A DNA stretch of 36,559 bases, from NCBI RefSeq assembly GCF_000332815.1, contig NZ_AOFD01000044.1, forward strand, positions 1-36,559, in the 5' to 3' direction. The notes below the pieces were generated by a model. That model was given only the letters and a program-made list of their open reading frames with translations. It ran no database searches and was not told the DNA's origin. Shown here piece after piece: positions 1 through 8,107 of the stretch (positions within the stretch are counted from its first letter, which is position 1; the number at the start of each line of letters is the position of its first letter). The stretch comes from Arthrobacter nitrophenolicus. Lineage in GTDB: Bacteria > Actinomycetota > Actinomycetes > Actinomycetales > Micrococcaceae. A program made the position numbers and the translations under genes.

Positions 1-552
1 GGCCGCTGGTGGCCGGCGGCCTACGCGCCGGCCGACCTGGTGCGTCCCGCCGTCGCGATGACCGCGTCCGGGGAGGCTGCCCTGCTGAACAGCACGACGG
101 CGGCCGCGGCCGAGGCGATGTTTGCCGCTGCCGCGCGGGACGGCGTGTCGATGGTGCTGGCGAGCGGCTACCGCTCGTACGCCACCCAGGTGGCCACGTA
201 CAACAGCTATGTGGCGGCGCGGGGCCAGGCGGACGCCGACACCGCCAGCGCGCGCCCGGGCTATTCGGAGCACCAGACGGGGTGGGCGTTCGACATTGCG
301 GACGGCAACGGGGCCTGCGGGTTCCAGCCGTGCTTCGCGGACCAGCCCGCGGCCGTGTGGGCCAAGGCGAACGGGCACCGGTTCGGGTTCGTGGTGCGCT
401 ACCCGTGGATGTTCCACCCCATCACGGGGTACTACTACGAGCCGTGGCACCTGCGGTACATCGGCGTCGAGGCGGCTACGGATATGGCTTCCAAGGGCAT
501 CTTCACGCTGGAGGAATACTTCGGCGTGGAGGCGGCGCCGGGGTACCTGTAA
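1..552 (+). CDS. M15-family D-alanyl-D-alanine carboxypeptidase (VanY-like), 5' truncated by window edge
   Basis: Zinc D,D-peptidase that trims the terminal D-Ala from peptidoglycan stem peptides outside the membrane. The reading frame is open from base 1, and the first residues (YAPADLV) match the usual lead-in of VanY domains, so the start lies before the window. The zinc site is visible: SEHQTGWAFD (the SxHxxGxxxD motif, about codons 90-99 of the visible frame) and EPWHLRYIG near the C-terminus, which supplies the last His and the Glu base. ASGYRSYATQ is the conserved substrate-pocket segment. The protein ends with a TAA at 550-552. The N-terminal signal or anchor cannot be seen. The family assignment is firm; whether it acts in cell-wall maintenance or glycopeptide response cannot be told. 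Confidence 0.9.
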   Translation, partial: GRWWPAAYAPADLVRPAVAMTASGEAALLNSTTAAAAEAMFAAAARDGVSMVLASGYRSYATQVATYNSYVAARGQADADTASARPGYSEHQTGWAFDIADGNGACGFQPCFADQPAAVWAKANGHRFGFVVRYPWMFHPITGYYYEPWHLRYIGVEAATDMASKGIFTLEEYFGVEAAPGYL

Positions 553-616
553 GCCGGAGAAGTCATTCCGCGCAACTCTTCAGCCCCAGGACAGTGATGG
601 AGACAAGATACCAGCG

Positions 617-961
617 CTATTGTGCGGTCCGCTCGTCAATGATCTTGTCTACCGTCTCTTCGTTCGGGCACGGCTGGTCGTCGACCGGGCAGTTTCCGTC
701 CCAAGGCACGCCGCTCTTGGCCGTCATGACCTCAACACACATCGTGCAGAGGACCTTGATCTGGGTTGCGATGGTCATCTCGGTTTCCTCGTACCCGCAG
801 AGGGCTTTCCGCCAGACGACATCACGGCAGCAGACGAAGTGGACCATCTCGTCCGGGTTCTGCTCCAGCTTGTGCTTCACTTCCCACACAGGAGTGTGCC
901 GAACTTCCAGTGTTCCGGCGTCCTCGACCGTTTGTGCTATCTCCACGTCTTGGTCCGTCAT
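617..961 (-). CDS. Small Cys-rich hypothetical protein, possible zinc-binding
   Basis: A 114-residue protein of unrecognised family. The ATG at 961 is preceded by GGGGGAGA at good spacing, which is why it is preferred over an in-frame GTG 24 bases upstream. Cysteines are grouped as FVCCRD, ALCGYEE and VLCTMC, with further Cys in NCPVDDQPC. This arrangement suggests a zinc ribbon, but it matches no family I can name. The N-terminus is acidic (MTDQDVEIAQ). It converges on the upstream carboxypeptidase and sits in an accessory stretch with other small orphan genes and a recombinase remnant. No function is proposed. Coding status rests on the ribosome-binding site, the Cys pattern and protein-like composition. 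Confidence 0.6.
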   Translation of the reverse strand: MTDQDVEIAQTVEDAGTLEVRHTPVWEVKHKLEQNPDEMVHFVCCRDVVWRKALCGYEETEMTIATQIKVLCTMCVEVMTAKSGVPWDGNCPVDDQPCPNEETVDKIIDERTAQ

Positions 962-1209
962 GGTCTCCCCCAAATTTGTGTGCAAGTAACCCGGGCTCGC
1001 GGTGGCTCACCCTATGGGCCGTAATGCGTGATTCACCGACCCTATGAAGGCCGTCCCACAGCCAGCAACGATCTTGATTAAAGCCTGAGCAATAACTTGG
1101 GGACCGGCGGGTGTTCCGTAGGCTTTCGGGCTCCCGGGCGACTTCCGGCGTGAAATAGCCCCCCTCTTATGTTTGGGGACCCCTTCCAGCCTCCACTACG
1201 TTGGTTCTT

Positions 1210-1614
1210 ATGCTGACTGGATTCAAAAATTTCATCATGAAGGGCAACGTGGTTGACCTTGCCGTCGCCGTTGTCATCGGCACCGCGTTCGGGTCGGTGG
1301 TGACGGCGCTGGTGAACAAGGTGCTGATGCCCTTTGTCGCCGCGGTGGTCGGTTCGCCGAACTTTGACAGCTTCGCCAGGGTTGACCTCAACGGCAACGC
1401 CATCGAGTTCGGCGTCCTGCTGACGGCCATCGTCAATTTCCTGCTGATCTCGGCCGCCATCTACTTCGTGGTGGTCATGCCGATGAACCTGATGATCGAG
1501 CGCCGCAACCGGCGGCTGGGGATCGGCCAGGACGTGAAGAAGGAGTCGGCGGAGGACCCGCAGATTGCGCTGCTGACCGAAATCCGCGATGCACTGAGAA
1601 GCCGGGCTTCCTAG
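1210..1614 (+). CDS. mscL: Large-conductance mechanosensitive channel MscL
   Basis: Homopentameric inner-membrane channel that opens under membrane tension and releases solutes on hypo-osmotic shock. The N-terminus (MLTGFKNFIMKGNVVDLAV) is the classic MscL S1 helix and start of TM1. TM1 continues as VVIGTAFGSVVTALV, with its pore-lining small residues. A short loop (FARVDLNGNAIEFGVLLT) leads to TM2 (AIVNFLLISAAIYFVVV), and a charged cytoplasmic helix ends the protein, with TEIRDALRSRAS as the C-terminal bundle. The length, 134 residues, is normal. The ATG at 1210 is chosen over an in-frame TTG at 1201 because it gives the family N-terminus. No strong ribosome-binding site is visible. The gene stands alone. 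Confidence 0.95.
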   Translation: MLTGFKNFIMKGNVVDLAVAVVIGTAFGSVVTALVNKVLMPFVAAVVGSPNFDSFARVDLNGNAIEFGVLLTAIVNFLLISAAIYFVVVMPMNLMIERRNRRLGIGQDVKKESAEDPQIALLTEIRDALRSRAS

Positions 1615-1675
1615 CTGTCACACTAAGATCCTCCGGGACGTAAGGAGGGCAGTCTGCCTAGTGGAGGGTGTGCGC

Positions 1676-2350
1676 GTGAGTCTTGAAATACATGTCACGG
1701 CTGTCCAGCAAAGCACGATCCCGCCCTACGCGTACACGCAAGGTGCCGCGGCCCAGTCAGGCCATGAATTAGTGTGCGCAGGAGCCCTGCGCTACGACGT
1801 TCGCCAAGTTGATCGGGTTCTCCGTGCTTGCGCCGCAGATCTCGCTCATCTACCGTCCCATGACCCGCCCCCGGTCTGTGTTGAGGGACTCGGCACCTTT
1901 GCCCTCGGAGCAGTAGAACAAGACTGGGTAGAGGCATTACAGCTCGGCGCACGGAGGCAGCAAGCAAGCGGTAATTGGGTTCAGGTGATCCCGATTGATC
2001 CTCCCTCCACGGTGGATATTCCGGACATGGCCAAGAGCCTGGGCGAAGGGCCGGATCCGGTTTGGCAGTGGCTGGTGCGCCCTTGGAACCTAGCCGTGCC
2101 ACTGGAGAGCCATCTGGTCACGACACTCGGAGTCCTTACCAAGTCCTCACCGCCAGTGTCGATCTTCCGATGGGAAGTCGATCAGTGGGAGGCGTTGGAT
2201 AGCCCGGCAGATCAAGTGGATCGAGCCGCTGTGCGTGTGACGCCAATCGGCCTGCTCTCGGCAGTGGTTGCCGATTGGTCCCTCGCTCTCTCCCTCGGAG
2301 TTGGCGAAGGCCTTCAACGTGTCGGATCAGAGTGGATGCGAACTCGATGA
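1676..2350 (+). CDS. Hypothetical protein, unknown function
   Basis: A 224-residue protein I do not recognise. The GTG at 1676 is chosen because GGAGGG lies 7 bases upstream (1663-1668). In-frame GTGs at 1661 and 1670 are alternatives, the first served by AAGGAGGG at 1642-1649. The sequence is mixed alpha/beta in character, with no transmembrane segment, signal peptide or obvious catalytic motif. Trp-rich stretches such as DPVWQWLVRPWNLAVPLE and SIFRWEVDQWEALD suggest a soluble fold. It is followed 43 bases later on the same strand by another small orphan gene with its own ribosome-binding site, so the two may be co-transcribed. Base composition is slightly lower in GC than in the housekeeping genes. 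Confidence 0.55.
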   Translation: MSLEIHVTAVQQSTIPPYAYTQGAAAQSGHELVCAGALRYDVRQVDRVLRACAADLAHLPSHDPPPVCVEGLGTFALGAVEQDWVEALQLGARRQQASGNWVQVIPIDPPSTVDIPDMAKSLGEGPDPVWQWLVRPWNLAVPLESHLVTTLGVLTKSSPPVSIFRWEVDQWEALDSPADQVDRAAVRVTPIGLLSAVVADWSLALSLGVGEGLQRVGSEWMRTR

Positions 2351-2393
2351 GCTTTTCCACGGCCAAATAAAAAGTCTCGGGAAGGAGACGGCA

Positions 2394-2705
2394 GTGAAGT
2401 ACATCCTTGTTCTGCAATGGTCGGTTAACTCAGAGGATGACTACGATGAGCTCATCGCGATGGAGGATCTGCTCGAGGAAAACTTCCCGGGTGCGCACGG
2501 CTTCGTGGACGGCCACGACTTCGGCACCACCGAAATGAACATCTTCATCTGTAGCGACCTGCCTCTCATAGCGTTTCAGGACGCGATGACATCGCTTCGT
2601 TCCAGCACACGGTGGACTGACGTAAAGTCGGCATACAGGCGAGCCGATGAAGATCGGTACGTAGTCGTTTGGCCGAAGACGCTTAAAGCGTTTTCAGTGT
2701 CATGA
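2394..2705 (+). CDS. Small acidic hypothetical protein
   Basis: A 103-residue acidic protein. The GTG at 2394 follows GAAGGAG (2381-2387) at 6 bases, which decides the start. The frame is open upstream, but without a better signal. The N-terminus VKYILVLQWSVNSEDDYDEL, followed by LIAMEDLLEE and the centre (FVDGHDFGTTEMNIFICSD), reads like a compact alpha/beta ferredoxin-like domain. I recall similar small proteins in actinobacteria with no assigned function. A role as an immunity-type protein is only an inference from its size, acidity and presence among orphan genes. It may form an operon with the gene at 1676-2350. Confidence 0.65.
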   Translation: MKYILVLQWSVNSEDDYDELIAMEDLLEENFPGAHGFVDGHDFGTTEMNIFICSDLPLIAFQDAMTSLRSSTRWTDVKSAYRRADEDRYVVVWPKTLKAFSVS

Positions 2706-2972
2706 CCTCAGCTCGGGCCTGCGCCATGCAAACTGCCAGGAACGGCGGTTGGACCGGCCACGGTGCTTGGGTGACGGCCAGCCATTGCTGGTTCACACAA
2801 TTTCGTCCTGGCGGTGGGCTAATACATCAAAGCGTTTTGCACTACAGAGTCAGACCTGCGGCCTCGGTTAGGTGGCCCCGGCCCTTACGCTTCGCGGGCA
2901 CCCGTCGGATGGCCACGCCAAGATGGGCGACGACGCGCGTCAAGCCAACCGGGACCCTCCGGTCGTCCATGA

Positions 2973-3287
2973 TCAGCCTTCGATGAACAAGTAGCCGGCT
3001 AGAGTGTGAGCCTCCTTAGCAGCCTCAAGCACCCTTCGGGCACTCGCCCTCTCCTTGGGCGAGATTACATCAAAGTCCAGAACTCGTGGAAAGTCCTCCA
3101 ACCACGCCGCCAATTGGAAAAAGTTCAACATCGCGTCCGAGTACGGCCAAATGAAGTCGACGTATCGCACTCCGATAGCAGTCGCTGCGCGACAGAACTT
3201 TAGGAAGGGTTCGCCCGGCGGTTCCACAAAGGTTCTCATCGTTTCGTGCAACTGATTCTGCACATGAATTGTTAGTTCAATGGCCAT
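2973..3287 (-). CDS. Small hypothetical protein
   Basis: A 104-residue protein of unknown family, starting at ATG 3287 with GAGGTGAT just upstream on the minus strand. It is predicted soluble and mostly helical, with the segments AMLNFFQLAAWLEDFPRVLDF and ASARRVLEAAKEAHTLAGYLF. No catalytic motif is visible. The size and the patchwork neighbourhood resemble those of small immunity or antitoxin genes left behind by mobile elements, but no partner toxin is present here. The 267 bases between it and the preceding plus-strand gene (2706-2972) hold nothing I can support as a gene or site. Confidence 0.6.
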   Translation of the reverse strand: MAIELTIHVQNQLHETMRTFVEPPGEPFLKFCRAATAIGVRYVDFIWPYSDAMLNFFQLAAWLEDFPRVLDFDVISPKERASARRVLEAAKEAHTLAGYLFIEG

Positions 3288-3390
3288 TCCATCACCTCAT
3301 TGTGTCGTCGGCATCCGTTAGTACCGTCTTCTGTGGAACGCTCCGTGGGACACTCACTCTTGCAGCAGATCCCGTCCCTGTCGTCGTAGT

Positions 3391-3632
3391 TCAGTCATGG
3401 CTTCTTTCTTCGGTGACTACCCTGAGTACGCCGAAGGGCTCTCCATCGATGTCGTGGCTGTCCATTGATTCGATCCCGGCCATTTTGTTCCCATCCATCC
3501 ATCGCGGCCACTACTAGCAACGTACAGTTCAGGGTATTTACCAAGAATCTCTTCGGAAGAACGGGCATAGATAAAGGCCCAGAGCCCTCCCACCCCATAG
3601 TCGTAGCAAATCAGAAAACGTTGCTTGTCCAT
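3391..3632 (-). pseudogene. Small hypothetical protein, broken by a one-base frameshift
   Basis: Starts at ATG 3632 (MDKQRFLICYDYGVGGLWAF) and reads well to PELYVASSGRDGW. The frame is then lost near the AAAA run on the minus strand (plus-strand TTTT at 3482-3485). Adding one A restores a sensible tail (MAGIESMDSHDIDGEPFGVL) ending at a TGA at 3391-3393. The result is an acidic protein of about 80 residues. The pattern (short beta-rich start, IYARSSEEILGKYPEL, then an acidic tail) resembles small actinobacterial proteins of unknown function. The break may be a sequencing error in the homopolymer, like the other one-base losses in this window, or true decay. No clear ribosome-binding site is seen. 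Confidence 0.5.
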
Positions 3633-3659
3633 GGGTTATCTAGACATCTACGGCTCGCT

Positions 3660-4185
3660 CGATGACCCGGCCGGCATTTCCTCGCATGGGCGCTGTCAGT
3701 GGTCGCCGTGCGTTTCAGCGCTTCTTCGTAGCCGCAGTGCCCGGCCGCGTTTGTCCTGGAGATACCCTGGGGTTCCAGTCCGTCGACTTCCCCCTTCCAG
3801 CCTTCGTTCTCCGCCCTGTCTCGCCTGCCATGAGGTCGGCTTCGATTTCGTCCAGCCGGAGGATCATTCGCGGTTCCACGTGCAGCATGGGGCAGCGGAT
3901 GCAGGCGTGCTCGTGCGCGCAGGGCGTGCCGTAGGGCCGGCCGCAGAAGCCGAGCTCAACTTTGCGTTTGTCGAAGTGTTCCTCGAATTCCTCCCATTCG
4001 ATATTAGTTACCAGCGCATACTCGTGGTCAGGCCGCAACGCTCGTCGGTTGGCCATGTGCATCTGGTGGTGGCCGACCACGTCCTCGTCGAACACCGCAA
4101 AGTAGCCCCGGCTGATCTGGAGGCCCGCATGTCGTAGGAGAGCAGCGCCAACGTGGATGGGCAGCCCGTTGGTCGCAGCTGGAGA
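3660..4185 (-). pseudogene. C-terminal remnant of a tyrosine recombinase/integrase
   Basis: Reading the minus strand from an in-frame stop (TGA at 4186-4188), the frame gives LPIHVGAALLRHAGL and then SRGYFAVFDEDVV. In large actinobacterial site-specific recombinases this is the region of the last catalytic His and the nucleophilic Tyr (usually TTRGYVAVFDEDVVRH). It continues into the family's C-terminal tail, which has a Cys/His cluster (GRPYGTPCAHEHACIRCPML) and an acidic helix. Around 3830 the frame shifts: one extra base would continue as AENEGWKGEVDGLE, also typical of the tail. The N-terminal DNA-binding part and most of the catalytic domain (including the first Arg) are missing, so the protein cannot be active. 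It marks a former integrative element next to glmM. Confidence 0.75.
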
Positions 4186-4317
4186 TCACCCTGCCTCCAT
4201 GCCTACAACAGAGGCGTCAGAAAGACAGATGCCGCGCGGGCACTTAGTCCAGATAACTCACGAGTCCACTTTCCGGGGACCACTTCATTCCCCGGAGGCT
4301 GGCCTCTTGCTGCCGCT

Positions 4318-5678
4318 CTACTCGCTAACGAGTTCCAGAGCCAGTTCGGTGCGGACCACCTGGGCCAGGTGCTCGGCGATGGACTGGGCGGTTTCCTCGT
4401 CGCCGGCTTCCACCATGACGCGGACCACGGGCTCGGTGCCGGAGGGGCGGAGCAGGACGCGGCCGGTGTCGCCGAGGGTGGCCTCCGCGGTGGCCACCGC
4501 CTGCGCGAGGACCTCACTGCTGCCGACGCGGGTGCGGTCCACGCCTTTGACGTTGATGAGGACCTGCGGGAGCTTGGTCATCACGGTGGCCAGCTCCTTG
4601 AGTGGCTTCTTGGTCAGGGCAACCTGGGCGGCCAGCTGCAGGCCGGTGAGGAGTCCGTCGCCGGTTGTGGCGTAGTCGGAGAAGATGACGTGGCCGGACT
4701 GTTCCCCGCCGAGGTTGAAGCCGCCCTCGCGCATGCCTTCGAGGACGTAACGGTCTCCCACAGCGGTTTCGCGGATGCTGATACCTGCCTCCCGCAGCGC
4801 GATCTTGAGGCCGAGGTTGCTCATCACGGTGGCCACCAGGACGTCATCCTTCAGCTTGCCTGAGTTTTTGAGGGCCACGGCGAGGATGGCCATGATCTGG
4901 TCGCCGTCCACCTCGTTGCCCTCATGGTCCACGGCGAGGCAGCGGTCGGCGTCGCCGTCGTGGGCGATGCCGAGGTCGGCGCCATTCTTCACCACGGCTT
5001 CCTTAAGCGGGCCGAGGTGGGTGGAGCCGACGCCGTCGTTGATGTTCAGCCCGTCCGGCTCCGCGCCGATGACGATGACGTTGGCGCCGGCGTCCTTGAA
5101 GACCTGCGGGGAGCAGCCGCTGGCGGCGCCGTGGGCGCAGTCCAGGACCACGGTGAGTCCGTTGAGGTTGTGCGGCAGCGTGCCCAGGAGGTGGACAATG
5201 TAGCGGTCCTCGCGTCGGAGAAGCGCTGGATGCGTCCCACGTCGGCGCCGGTGGGGCGAACGGCCTCGTTGGCCATCTGCGCCTCGATGGCGTCCTCCAC
5301 ATCGTCGGGAAGTTTCTGGCCGCCGCGGGCGAAGAACTTGATGCCGTTGTCCGGTGCGGGGTTGTGCGAAGCAGAGATCATGACGCCGAAGTCGGCATTC
5401 AGGTCCGCCACCAGGTAGGCCGCAGCAGGGGTGGGAAGGACCCCGGCGTCATAGACGTCGACGCCGGAGCTGGAGAGCCCGGCCTCCACCGCTGCGGCGA
5501 TGAATTCGCCACTGGCGCGGGGGTCGCGGGCCACCACGGCGCGGGGCCGGGAGCCGTTGGAGTTGCGGTCGTGGCCGAGCACGACGGCGGCCGCCTGGGC
5601 CAGCTGCATGGCCAGCTCTGCTGTCAGCAGGCCGTTGGCCAGCCCCCGGACACCATCAGTTCCAAATAATCTAGACAC
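4318..5678 (-). CDS. glmM: Phosphoglucosamine mutase GlmM (one-base frameshift near 5211)
   Basis: Converts glucosamine-6-phosphate to glucosamine-1-phosphate, feeding UDP-GlcNAc and peptidoglycan synthesis in the cytoplasm. The start is GTG 5678 ([14 protein letters not shown]). The phosphoserine loop [15 protein letters not shown], the metal loop [12 protein letters not shown] and the C-terminal phosphate-binding loop [14 protein letters not shown] are all present. After [11 protein letters not shown] the frame breaks near 5209-5214. Adding one base (reading GACGCGGAGGAC) restores [16 protein letters not shown] and the whole remainder to the TAG at 4318. The normal length of about 453 residues is then recovered. 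Because the gene is normally essential, a sequencing error is more likely than a mutation. It lies downstream of rpsI, as is usual in actinobacteria. Confidence 0.93.
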
Positions 5679-5684
5679 CGGTCA

Positions 5685-5690
5685 AGTGTA
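5685..5690 (-). promoter_or_regulatory. Possible -10 element for glmM (leaderless or short leader)
   Basis: On the minus strand TACACT lies 6 bases before the glmM GTG, and no Shine-Dalgarno sequence is visible there. This would fit a leaderless transcript, a common arrangement in actinobacteria. No convincing -35 hexamer is found at the right distance, so the call is weak. Confidence 0.25.
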
Positions 5691-5752
5691 GAGGATGGGG
5701 TCCTCAGTGCTTTAAACGGCAGGCCAGGCGACCTTGGAGATGGTTTGGGCGG

Positions 5753-5941
5753 TCAATGAGGGAGCTGAAACTTCTTCCAGGCTCCGCTCACACGCTGAGA
5801 CGTCAAATGCCAGCCCCTGCATCTGTCGCAGGGATATAGGCTCTTCTCATGTCGCGTTCTATCCCCGCGACAACGGATACGACGCAGAGCTTGGGCAGCA
5901 GCCTGGCGGGTGGTGTAACGAATTTTTTTGCAGTCAAGCAC
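5753..5941 (-). CDS. Small Cys-rich hypothetical protein (CxxC, GWHLTSQ type)
   Basis: A 62-residue basic protein starting at GTG 5941. It contains YPCDRCRGWHLTSQ (residues about 36-49), a single CxxC followed by an aromatic-His-Leu-Thr-Ser segment. I recall this pattern in many small phage and actinobacterial proteins with a zinc-knuckle-like motif. The N-terminus KKIRYTTRQAAAQALRRI is a basic helix of the kind found before that motif. There is no strong ribosome-binding site. The gene sits alone between glmM and the rpsI terminator. The function is unknown; a nucleic-acid-binding role is inference. The stretch 5942-6104 upstream of it holds nothing else I can support. Confidence 0.55.
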   Translation of the reverse strand: MLDCKKIRYTTRQAAAQALRRIRCRGDRTRHEKSLYPCDRCRGWHLTSQRVSGAWKKFQLPH

Positions 5942-6104
5942 GGCGAAGTCCAGTAAAAGGAAGTCGCGCGGCTCATTTCCACACTTGATCGCCTGTCTAG
6001 TACAGGTCGACCCAAACCCACTCGAAGTGGCTGGTCACCCGCCACGGTAGCCGAGCCCGGCAACTCAAGCAAGAGCGCCAGCAAGGCAACACCAAACAGA
6101 CGTT

Positions 6105-6147
6105 AAAAAGCAGAAGCCCACCCCACCATTGGCGGGACGGGCTTCTG
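6105..6147 (-). terminator. Rho-independent terminator after rplM-rpsI
   Basis: Perfect 9-base arms (CAGAAGCCC at 6111-6119 and GGGCTTCTG at 6139-6147) enclose a GC-rich loop with further pairing. On the minus strand the hairpin is followed by TTTTT (plus-strand A run 6105-6109). It lies 12 bases past the rpsI stop. Confidence 0.85.
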
Positions 6148-6158
6148 TGCAAGCGGGA

Positions 6159-6664
6159 TTAGCGCTTGGAGTACTGCTGAGCCTTGCGGGCCTTCTTGAG
6201 ACCGGCCTTCTTACGCTCGATGACGCGGGCGTCGCGGGACAGGTAACCGGCCTTCTTCAGCGTGGCGCGGTTGTTCTCGACGTCGATCTCGTTAAGCGAA
6301 CGGGCGATGCCGAGGCGCAGGGCGCCGGCCTGGCCGGAGATGCCGCCGCCGTGGATGCGGGCGATGACGTCGTAGGCGCCTTCGAGATCAAGGATCTTGA
6401 AGGGCTCGTTGACGTCCTGCTGGTGCAGTTTGTTCGGGAAGTAGTTCGCCAGCTCGCGGCCGTTGATGGTCCACTTGCCGGTGCCGGGCACAACGCGGAC
6501 GCGTGCAACGGCTTCCTTGCGGCGGCCAACAGCTGCGCCGGCAACGGTCAGGGCCGGGCGCTCCTTCTTGGGAGCGGCTTCGGCAGCCGAGCTCTCAGAG
6601 GTGTAGCTGGTCAGGTTTTCCTCGGCCTCAACGGCTCGGTGGTCAGTTCTTCGTTCTGAGCCAC
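6159..6664 (-). CDS. rpsI: 30S ribosomal protein S9 (one-base frameshift near 6635)
   Basis: S9 is a small-subunit protein whose C-terminal tail reaches the P-site tRNA. The GTG start at 6664 follows AAGGAGA on the minus strand and gives [10 protein letters not shown]. The frame is then lost near 6634-6636. Adding one base (reading GAGGCCGTT) continues as [16 protein letters not shown] and joins the S9 core: [19 protein letters not shown], then [19 protein letters not shown], and the invariant tail [10 protein letters not shown]. The acidic N-terminal extension is typical of this lineage. rplM lies 39 bases upstream in the usual rplM-rpsI operon. The frameshift would remove nearly all of an essential protein, so it is most likely a sequence error. 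Confidence 0.94.
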
Positions 6665-6703
6665 GATTCTCCTTGTATTAAGTAAGTTGTTTGGTGGCCA
6701 GGA

Positions 6704-7147
6704 CTACTGGGCGACCTGGGTGATTTCGAAAGTCTTGGGCTGCTGGGCGGCGTGCGGGTGCTCAGCACCGCGGTACACCTTCAGCTTGCCGAGCTGCTGG
6801 GCAGCCAGGGAGTTCTTGGGGAGCATGCCCTTGATGGCCTTCTCCACGGCGCGGACCGGGTTGGATTCCAGCAGTTCCGCGTAGTTGACGGAGGTCAGGC
6901 CGCCCGGGTAGCCGGAGTGGCGGTAAGCACGCTTCTGCTCCAGCTTGGCGCCGGTCAGGGCTACCTTTTCAGCGTTGATGATGATGACGAAGTCGCCCAT
7001 GTCCATGTGGGATGCATAGGTGGCCTTGTGCTTGCCGCGCAGCAGGATTGCGGTCTGGCTTGCAAGACGACCAAGGACAACGTCTGTGGCGTCAATGACG
7101 TGCCACTGGCGGTTGATATCGCCGGGCTTCGGGGTGTACGTACGCAC
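6704..7147 (-). CDS. rplM: 50S ribosomal protein L13
   Basis: L13 is an early-assembling large-subunit protein that binds 23S rRNA. The frame is open from 7204, but the GTG at 7147 ([19 protein letters not shown]) gives the family N-terminus and the normal 147 residues, with GAGG about 9 bases upstream. Signature segments are [39 protein letters not shown] and YRHSGYPGG, followed by [18 protein letters not shown]. It is the first gene of the operon with rpsI, which follows after a short spacer. Confidence 0.96.
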   Translation of the reverse strand: MRTYTPKPGDINRQWHVIDATDVVLGRLASQTAILLRGKHKATYASHMDMGDFVIIINAEKVALTGAKLEQKRAYRHSGYPGGLTSVNYAELLESNPVRAVEKAIKGMLPKNSLAAQQLGKLKVYRGAEHPHAAQQPKTFEITQVAQ

Positions 7148-7441
7148 GGTGTTTGCCTCGTTCTTGTTCTGGCGTTCTTGTTTAGGTGTCACTAGCTCGT
7201 GCACCTACTGTCTGCGCGCTACCGGAACAGAGGTGAGGGCTCTATGTAACCAGTCATCCTGTGGTTCCGAATGTGTCCGTTGAGTAGTCATCCTGCAACC
7301 GGATTCTCAAGCGGGCACGCACCATCGGAATAGGACACGCACAACGACTACCAAGATTAGCGCGTCAGGGGGTTCAGGGTCAAAATGGGGTAGCCGGACG
7401 GGATGCCAGGTCTGCCGGCCTGACGAACGCAGGGGGTCGCG
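7148..7441. promoter_or_regulatory. Divergent intergenic region between rplM and the first tad locus
   Basis: No gene is supported here. The region must hold the rplM promoter (minus) and probably that of the prepilin peptidase gene (plus). A 10-base direct repeat, AGTCATCCTG, occurs at 7252-7261 and 7286-7295, 34 bases apart, upstream of rplM. It could be a regulatory repeat or part of the mRNA leader. I could not assign -35 and -10 boxes with confidence. Confidence 0.4.
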
Positions 7442-8107
7442 GTGCTGGATACAGGTTATGACGGTTTGGCCGACTGGCTGCTCGTCGTCGGTATCGGAAT
7501 CCTAGGCGTTGCCCTCTCCCCCGTTGCCGAGGTGCTGATAGCAAAGCAACTTCCGCGGTTGGGCGGCCTGCCCACCCCTCTCGCGCGAATCACGACGTCG
7601 GTTATCACCGGGTTCGCGTGCGCCGCCTTTACTTTTCGGTTTGGAATTGGAGTCGAACTGCCGGCGTTTATATTCCTTGCTGTTTTAGGGGTACAGCTGG
7701 CACGGATCGACATAGAACATCATTTGCTGCCCAACCCGCTGGTACTAGCACTGCTCACTGGCGGCCTTCTACTGCTTTTAGCACCAGGAATATTCCATCA
7801 GCAGTCTGACGATCTGCTGCGCGCGGCGCTTGGGGCGCTGATTCTGTTTGCTGGCTACCTTGTTTTGGGACTGATTTCGCCCAGAGGTATTGGAATGGGC
7901 GACGTAAAGCTCGCAGCTCCCGTCGGCCTGTACCTCGGGTACCTAGGCTGGAGCCAGATACTGTACGGCGGCCTCCTTGGGTTCATCCTCAATGGCGTTG
8001 TCACAGCAGTCGCCCTCAGTAGAAGAGGGCGGACAGGCCCGACAGAAGTGGCACACGGACCTTCCATGCTTGGCGCCATGGCCGGCATCACTCTCTTCAT
8101 GCCGTAG
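7442..8107 (+). CDS. tadV: Flp-type prepilin peptidase (A24 family, TadV/CpaA)
   Basis: Membrane aspartic protease that cleaves the short leader of Flp, TadE-like and related pseudopilins at the cytoplasmic face. The start is GTG 7442; length is 221 residues. Several hydrophobic helices are visible (for example LLVVGIGILGVALSPVAEVL and FIFLAVLGVQLA). The two catalytic aspartates are D90, in LARIDIEHHLLPNP, and D154, in the hallmark GMGDVKLAAPVGLYLG. The N-terminal methylase domain of PilD is absent, as expected for TadV/CpaA. It is the only prepilin peptidase in the window, so it probably serves both pilus loci. It precedes flp by 278 bases and may be transcribed separately. Confidence 0.9.
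   Translation: MLDTGYDGLADWLLVVGIGILGVALSPVAEVLIAKQLPRLGGLPTPLARITTSVITGFACAAFTFRFGIGVELPAFIFLAVLGVQLARIDIEHHLLPNPLVLALLTGGLLLLLAPGIFHQQSDDLLRAALGALILFAGYLVLGLISPRGIGMGDVKLAAPVGLYLGYLGWSQILYGGLLGFILNGVVTAVALSRRGRTGPTEVAHGPSMLGAMAGITLFMP

Noticed and set aside
2702..2986. A 94-codon open frame after the orphan gene at 2394-2705
   Set aside because: It has no ribosome-binding site, an Arg/Trp-rich composition unlike real proteins, and no recognisable motif.
4153..5418. Plus-strand open frames over glmM
   Set aside because: They lie opposite glmM, carry no motifs and follow the third-position GC pattern of the real gene.
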